Source: Lophius americanus (taxonomy: Eukaryota > Chordata > Actinopteri > Lophiiformes > Lophiidae). From it: a stretch of DNA of 64,000 nucleotides. The position numbers were made by a program, and so were the translations under genes. The stretch is from the NCBI GenBank assembly GCA_037951165.1, contig JBBDHG010000160.1, positions 353,501 through 417,500 of the forward strand, given 5' to 3'. How positions within the stretch are numbered: position 1 is the stretch's first letter; every line of letters starts with the position of its first letter. Below, in pieces: positions 58,676 to 64,000 of the stretch. A model generated the notes under the pieces. The model saw nothing but the letters and a program-made list of their open reading frames with translations. It had not been told where the DNA came from and ran no database searches.

Positions 58676-61600
58676 TCACCTTGTATCCTCAAAATATTCC
58701 TCTGCCTGTAGGCTGTCAGTAAACTCTCTTCTGACTCTCCATAGTCCCTCTGGTGGACTTTCCTCAACACTGCCACTGACACTGCCACTGACACTGCCAC
58801 TGACACTGCCACTGACACTGCCACTGCCACTGCCACGGACACTGCCACGGACACTGACACTGCCACGGACACTGACACTGCCACGGACACTGACACTGCC
58901 ACGGACACTGACACTGCCACGGACACTCCCCTGAGGGATGTCCTCAGTCACCCTGTCGCTCTGAAAGCTTGAAGTAGAATCTACCTGAGAGAAAACATTC
59001 TTTAATGGTTTAGTTAAGATAGTAATTACACTGTAATGACGGCAGAGTAAAGTTAAATACATATCCCTGTCATGATATATAGTCCTGCACGTTAGAAGAC
59101 CTAATGTAGAACGTAAGCATCGGAACATATGAATAAATGTAGTCCAAGTGTAAATGATATCATCATTTTAGATAAAATAATAATGCTGAATCTAATATAA
59201 GGGTCAATAGGCAGCATACATAACCTTTAACCCCTATGATGACTACTGGAGTGGAGAAATGGATTTCACCCCCAGAAATATAGTGTGAAAATATTTAGAA
59301 AAGTATTCTTAACATCTTACTTAGTTGACAAATGACGGCTTTTACCCGTCTTTTTGTGTGGGCATAAAATTTTCACAGATATTCCCGAGGTTCTTGCTGC
59401 ATCTCCTCTTTCCTCTGCCATTTTAACTTTTGATACATGGAATACATACATAACAAAGATAATCAAAGATGATGAGACAACGCTTTGAGGGTACACCTCT
59501 CGGTGGTTGGGACATGGCACTTTAACTTAAACGGTTTTAAATGGCTTCCAAATATCTGTCCACTATAGTGGATACCATGCATGAAAGGGCTAAGGAGGAT
59601 TTTTCACAAGTGTCAGAGAGTTGATGGGAAAAATACTTCACAAAGAGGAGACAAAGAATAAGTGGTGGGCAAATGGAGGATCAGACTTTTTATTTGTCAG
59701 AAAAAAAAGCAGCGGAGGGTGAACTCATTGAAAAGTAGAAAAAAGAAACATGATAACCCAACTCAAGAAACCATTGAGCAGTAAACTGGAGGGTCTAGAT
59801 AATTGATTATGTTGGTGAAGCTGCAAAGTTCTGCGGTGTGTGGATTATTTGTTTGCAGACCTGCTTAACTAATTTCCTCTGCTGTGGTTTATTATAAGTG
59901 CCTCTGGGTTGGCTTGGAATGGTTTTGGGGCGAAGGTGGCTCCTGGAGCTTCACAGTGCCCCACCACCTGGACCTCACCACTTCCCAACAATCTCAAACA
60001 TATCTACTCCATGACTATTGTCATCAAGAAGCCATTATGTTAGCTTTAGGAATATTCCTGCGTATGAGCACCTGGATCTCTTTCCATCAGAAATGAAACC
60101 CTGTGCCCGACAGGTAAAATAATGGGATGTGGAAATACAGCAAACTAGAACAATGGTGTCCAAGAACTCTTGGAAAAACTCAATCTGTGCTGATGTTGAT
60201 GGAGCACAAACCTTTATCATCGGTGAAAGTGAGCACAAGGACACAGAAATCGATCAAATGCACCTAAAGATGTATAAAATAAGTAATTATGGGATTGACT
60301 CTGTTAGGGCTCCTGCAACGCATGTGTGTAACTTTAGGGGTATTGTGAGGAGACGTGGGCCGACTATACCCTCTGAATGTGAGCCAAATGATATATTTGC
60401 CTAAGTGCCTTCCTAAGTGCTCACTGAACCCTCTCAAGCCCTCCCACAGACTCCACCAGTTTACCTCTGAATGGTTTCACGAGTCAGGTTTCTTGTTCAC
60501 CTTCTTTGACAACAAGGTTTCACACTTTGTTGCTCTCTCTTATGATAAATAATAAGTATGATCCTCAATGTCAGAATGTAGGTTTTGCCCTATCTCCACT
60601 CCCTGGACACTGTTAACGCTACCACAATGCCTGACAAATAACATTTGTTATCTTCTGTGTGCTTTGACTTGAAGTTTGAGAGAAAAAACAATAAAATACA
60701 ATTTCTAAATCCATCTATCTAAAGAAACGTCATCACTGGACTGGATAATGTCATTGATGATTACATCTTTTGACACATTTTACAGACTGCACCTTTAAGA
60801 AGAGCAGACCTTTGTGATGGTTGGGTGGTTAAGGGGACTGAACAGTCAGACAGAATAGCTACCTGCTCATTATGACCCTTTGTGCTTCCGTTGTGGGATT
60901 TTAGGTGCACAGATTCCTCTTTCTTGCTGCTTTCTTCTCTGTTGTTCTTCATCTCTACGACGATGTCATCTTCGCTGGTCTTGGTGCTGCAGACAGAAAC
61001 GAGGGAATTTCACATTAGCCCACATGACAGCAGTTCAGGTGTAATTAATGGGACTGTAGTTGTTATATCAATATCTTCGCCTGTCAGTAAATATAACGTT
61101 ATATCTGGTTTGTGTATATCAAGCTTTTGGATTTGCCATTTCCATCAACATATCGTTAAAAAAGGTAGAAAAGGCGGCACTCACATCTCATGTTTCACGG
61201 AATGTCTGGGCGGGAGCTTTCTCCTCTTCCTCAGGAAGTAGAGAACGCTGCAGAAGATGGCCAGCAGCATCAGAATCGGTATGGTCACCCCGATGATCAC
61301 CCCGCTGCTCATAATCAGCCTTTCTGCACAAACACACAGAGACCGATCACATGTTAGAGGCATTCAACAATACTAGTCTGGGTAATTAAAGTTTTAATTT
61401 CCCATACATTTGCAAAGGTTCCTTTCTATAAGGGTGAAACATGCAGTGTGTAAACTTAGTGTTGAAACCAGCCCCATATAATACATTTCAGCTCACTCCT
61501 CCCTATACAAGCATGCAGATCAAACGAGGCCTTCAGGTGTCAAAATGAAAACATTGTCAACAATTGCATCCTGCATCAATTCAAGTGATGAGATTCCTTT

Positions 61601-62125
61601 AGAAAGATACATTTAGAAATTTTATTTAGCTATTTAATCTGTAAATTGGGAAGCATGATAGTAGGTAGCACAGTCGCCTTGTGGCAAGGTTCCAGGTGCA
61701 AATGCACCTCTTCCCTTTTGTTAATCCTTTAATTCTGGCTTGATCTTTAAAGCAGGATTTCCTCAAACCCTTAAAATCCATTATTTGATATCAAACTGCA
61801 AGTGTGTGGTTTGGTTTAGTCGGTTTAGAAGTTCAAGGTGAATCTTCTGCCTTTCACAAGTTCAACATTCTCTGCACCCACCAAATTCAGCCAAACAAAG
61901 CTTTTAGACCGTTTTAGAGTCTAAGAGTTTATAATTCTTAAGTTTACTTTGACATCAGAGGTGAGTGTGTCGTTGGGACTGACCTTGGACGAGGATGTGA
62001 AAGGAGGCGTTGGTTTGCAGGGCAGGCAGGGAGATAACGGTCACCTCACAAACATACACTCCTGAGTTTTCATTCGTGGCAGCCTTCAGGTGCAATGTGT
62101 TCCCCTCACCCACCTGTATCCCATT

Positions 62126-62190
<65 letters not shown>

Positions 62191-63882
62191 CTGAACAGTC
62201 ATTCACTCGATTACTTGATTTGATTCTTAATATTTACAAAACTGAAGAATCTCCCATCTGCTTGAACTCTTTAGTTCTGATTGTCAAATACTGAGCTGCA
62301 GATGTTGAACATGTTGGGTAACATTGGTAATGATCATCAGCATGTTAGTATCATCATTATGAGCATGCTCGCTAATGTTAGCACCAAAGAACCATTAGGT
62401 TTAGGTCAAACCTCACAGAACCGCTTTTTGAGTTGTTTAATTTTGTGAATCGTTAAGATTCTGGAAACTAACAAGCCCCTAACTAAAGTCCATTCTGCTC
62501 ATCCTTCTGTAGGTTGAACTCATGTGCTTTTATGACTCCTCCCCATTTTTTGCAATATATTGTTATGTGCAATGCTTCCTTGGTGCATTCTGACGGGTTG
62601 TGCCACAATGTTCCACAGAGCAATATGTGACCATATGCAATATTCTTTGTAGCTTTGAATAATGTGCTTTTATTAACATATTCATTTTTGGATGTTATCG
62701 ATGAATGTATAATGACATTTGATGTATTCAGCTCAAGTAAGGGTGACGGTAAGATAAGATAAACCTTTATTAGTCCCACGATGGGGAAATTGCAGGGTTA
62801 CAGCAGCAAGAGAATGTTACAGAATAACATTATGTACAATTAAATTAAATGTGCAGTTGTGGTAAGTGTGTGTAAGTAATATAGTTACATTCTTGTTATG
62901 TTACAGGTGAAAGTGATCAAATTCACATGAAAAATCTTCAATACCAAAACAATACCAAGTCAATACCAAAACATGTAAAAATACATTTTCACATGTTATA
63001 TATGGAGAAGGGTGACCCTACAATCCATGCTTTTATTTTGTCCTATCAAAATAATAGCATGGATTATATGTTCATGCTTCCGGTAAAATTGAGATAAAGA
63101 AAATGCTACCAGATGGAAACAACATGAATAGAAAAGTGTTGCATGAATGAATATATATATATATATATGTGCATACCCCAAAATATTCACATTCATATAC
63201 CCTAGATCCAAAAATAAGAAATAAAGAAATACACATTTAAAGTTAAAATACAGGAGTAAAATTTGGTTTCATGTAAAGTAGTCAACTATAATTGGATTAC
63301 CACAACCTTTTGGTAAAGCATTGTTTTAATATTAAATATTTGACCCTTATTAAACTGTCGTTTGGTTATATCAAGTTACATAATTCTGTATAGTGAGTCC
63401 TCACATGCTTTAATAAGCAATTTCTCAATAGTCATTGTTAATTCCTACTTTAACCTGTGGTGTCCTCCAAGGCTTCTTACTTGGCCCCTTTGCTGTTTAG
63501 CGTATACATGCTGCCAGTGGGCCATATTATAAACAAGTTCAGTCACATTTTTCAGTAAGAAATCGACCAAAAGGTTGAGTAGGACATTAAACCACTCATT
63601 AACAACACGCACATGTAGTTGGTAAGAGGATGAGGACGACTCTTCAAACATACGTGCATCGACAGATGAGGACAAGTTCAAGTTCTGGGGACCACTGCTC
63701 TAAATTTGAGATGTTCGTATGATGTTAGAAACATTTTACTTCTAATCTGTACTTTAATGAACATACCTTATACCAGACCGTAATTGTTTTCAGGGAGGAC
63801 AGAGCATTGCAGGTCGCCACCAGCTCTTCCCCTCTGAGCATGACCATTGCGTCTTTAGGGACCACCACAGCTGGATCAAGGT
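58676..63882 (-). CDS. mcam: mcam (CD146), 3' half: Ig domain, transmembrane, cytoplasmic tail
   Basis: Melanoma cell adhesion molecule, an Ig-superfamily receptor of endothelium. Minus-strand exons in phase: 63882-63767 and 62125-61984 (one C2-type Ig split by an intron: VMLRGEELVATCNALSSLKT and HLKAATNENSGVYVCEVTVI, then LPALQTN as in human Ig4), 61323-61185 (transmembrane: MSSGVIIGVTIPILMLLAIF, CSVLYFLRKRRKLPPRHSVK), 60986-60863 (TKTSEDDIVVEMKNN, cf. human RKTELVVEVK), 58984-58676 (VDSTSSFQSDRVTED, Gly-Ser-Val/Arg repeats, ending LQAEEYFEDTR then TGA; human ends QGEKYIDLRH). The 5' Ig exons lie beyond the window. No fifth Ig exon is seen between 61984 and 61323. AATAAA lies at 58248-58243. 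cbl next door on the opposite strand matches human 11q23.3. The a/b paralogue is not assigned. Confidence 0.83.
58775..58930 (-). repeat. coding minisatellite in the last mcam exon
   Basis: On the plus strand the units are CACTGCCACTGA (12 bp, about five copies) and CACTGCCACGGACACTGA (18 bp, about five copies). Every unit is a multiple of 6 bp, so the minus-strand frame stays open and encodes alternating GSVS and GSVRGSVSV blocks. Confidence 0.85.
61660..61725 (+). mobile_element. drifted tRNA-like SINE or hAT-associated repeat
   Basis: GTAGGTAGCACAGTCGCCTT with GCAAGGTTCCAGGTGCAAAT resembles the common fish repeat GGTTAGCACTGTCGCCTCACAGC...GGTTCGAAT. It lies in the mcam intron before the transmembrane exon. 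Confidence 0.4.
62129..62187. repeat. (CA)n microsatellite abutting an mcam splice acceptor
   Basis: About 29 CA units on the plus strand read as (TG)n on the transcribed strand and run directly into the CAG of the acceptor for the mcam exon starting at 62125. The normal polypyrimidine tract is thus replaced by TG repeats. Confidence 0.95.
62749..62860 (+). repeat. dispersed teleost repeat (TTTATTAGTCCCAC type)
   Basis: AAGATAAGATAAACCTTTAT followed by TAGTCCCACGATGGGGAAAT and TACAGCAGCAAGAGAATG is a very common dispersed sequence in fish genomes. A shorter related piece (ATCAGCCTTTATTCGTCCCT) lies at 35158-35177. It is in an mcam intron. Confidence 0.6.
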
Positions 63883-64000
63883 CTGAGGTCATCAAACACA
63901 GACAAAGTAAGGACACACTTGAAACACGTCATCACAGGGCGGCCAGAGGGTTAAAGGAAAAGTACGTCTGTTGGTTGAGACTGAGATGAGATGAAAAATT

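Noticed and set aside
58655..58677. AAG|GTGAGG as a true donor making mcam continue into the frame near 55350
   Set aside because: Phase 2 joining to the strong acceptor near 55356 gives an immediate stop, and the in-frame TGA gives a C-terminus resembling human MCAM.
60129..60404. 91-codon plus-strand frame within the mcam region
   Set aside because: Antisense to an mcam intron, with no recognisable similarity and no supporting splice or promoter signals.
1..64000. CRISPR arrays, bacterial operons, prophage or retroviral proviruses
   Set aside because: The sequence is vertebrate nuclear DNA; no spaced direct repeats, LTR pairs or gag/pol/env frames were seen.

Overview
This is a window of nuclear DNA from a vertebrate, almost certainly a teleost fish. 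It has multi-exon genes with GT-AG introns and an AT-rich, repeat-laden background. Its repeats are teleost-type: many decayed Tc1/mariner copies, L2-like and APE-type non-LTR retrotransposon fragments, and tRNA-derived SINE pieces. The encoded proteins read clearly as vertebrate orthologues.

Layout. A tRNA-Val(AAC) gene lies at 402-474 (-). The Ig-superfamily adhesion gene hepacam runs on the minus strand from its signal-peptide exon (10526) to its tail (about 1673). Two 3' exons of a STYXL1-like pseudophosphatase, with a broken reading frame, lie at 13029-13540 (+). tmem120a (TACAN) is complete, with 12 coding exons from 15313 to 23199 (+). A decayed copy of a multi-copy fish HECT-like family lies near 24.9-25.7 kb. 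alkbh4 is complete, with 3 exons from 26444 to 29100 (+). cbl (c-Cbl E3 ubiquitin ligase) is complete, with 15 coding exons from 30743 to 50345 (+). From 63.9 kb back to 58.7 kb on the minus strand is the 3' half of mcam (CD146), whose 5' end lies beyond the window. cbl and mcam converge, as in human 11q23.3.

The genes are not one pathway. hepacam and mcam are single-pass adhesion molecules, cbl is the RING ligase that downregulates receptor tyrosine kinases, alkbh4 is a 2-oxoglutarate/Fe(II) dioxygenase, and tmem120a is a CoA-binding multi-pass membrane protein. From general knowledge of the human map, HEPACAM/CBL/MCAM are on 11q and STYXL1/TMEM120A/ALKBH4 on 7q, so the window joins two human synteny blocks.

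The observations most worth a second look are: (i) the mcam cytoplasmic tail, whose last predicted exon carries a frame-preserving minisatellite encoding Gly-Ser-Val/Arg repeats; (ii) an mcam gene model that goes in frame from the fourth-Ig-like domain straight to the transmembrane exon; (iii) a DMXL (rabconnectin-3) exon fragment inside a cbl intron on the opposite strand; (iv) a 19-nt copy of alkbh4 coding sequence embedded as a hairpin in an AT repeat downstream; (v) a broken styxl1 remnant; (vi) an Arg in place of the expected Gly in the Cbl RING; and (vii) an unidentified repeat of about 430 bp present in two cbl introns. Nothing here looks like a wholly new multi-gene system.
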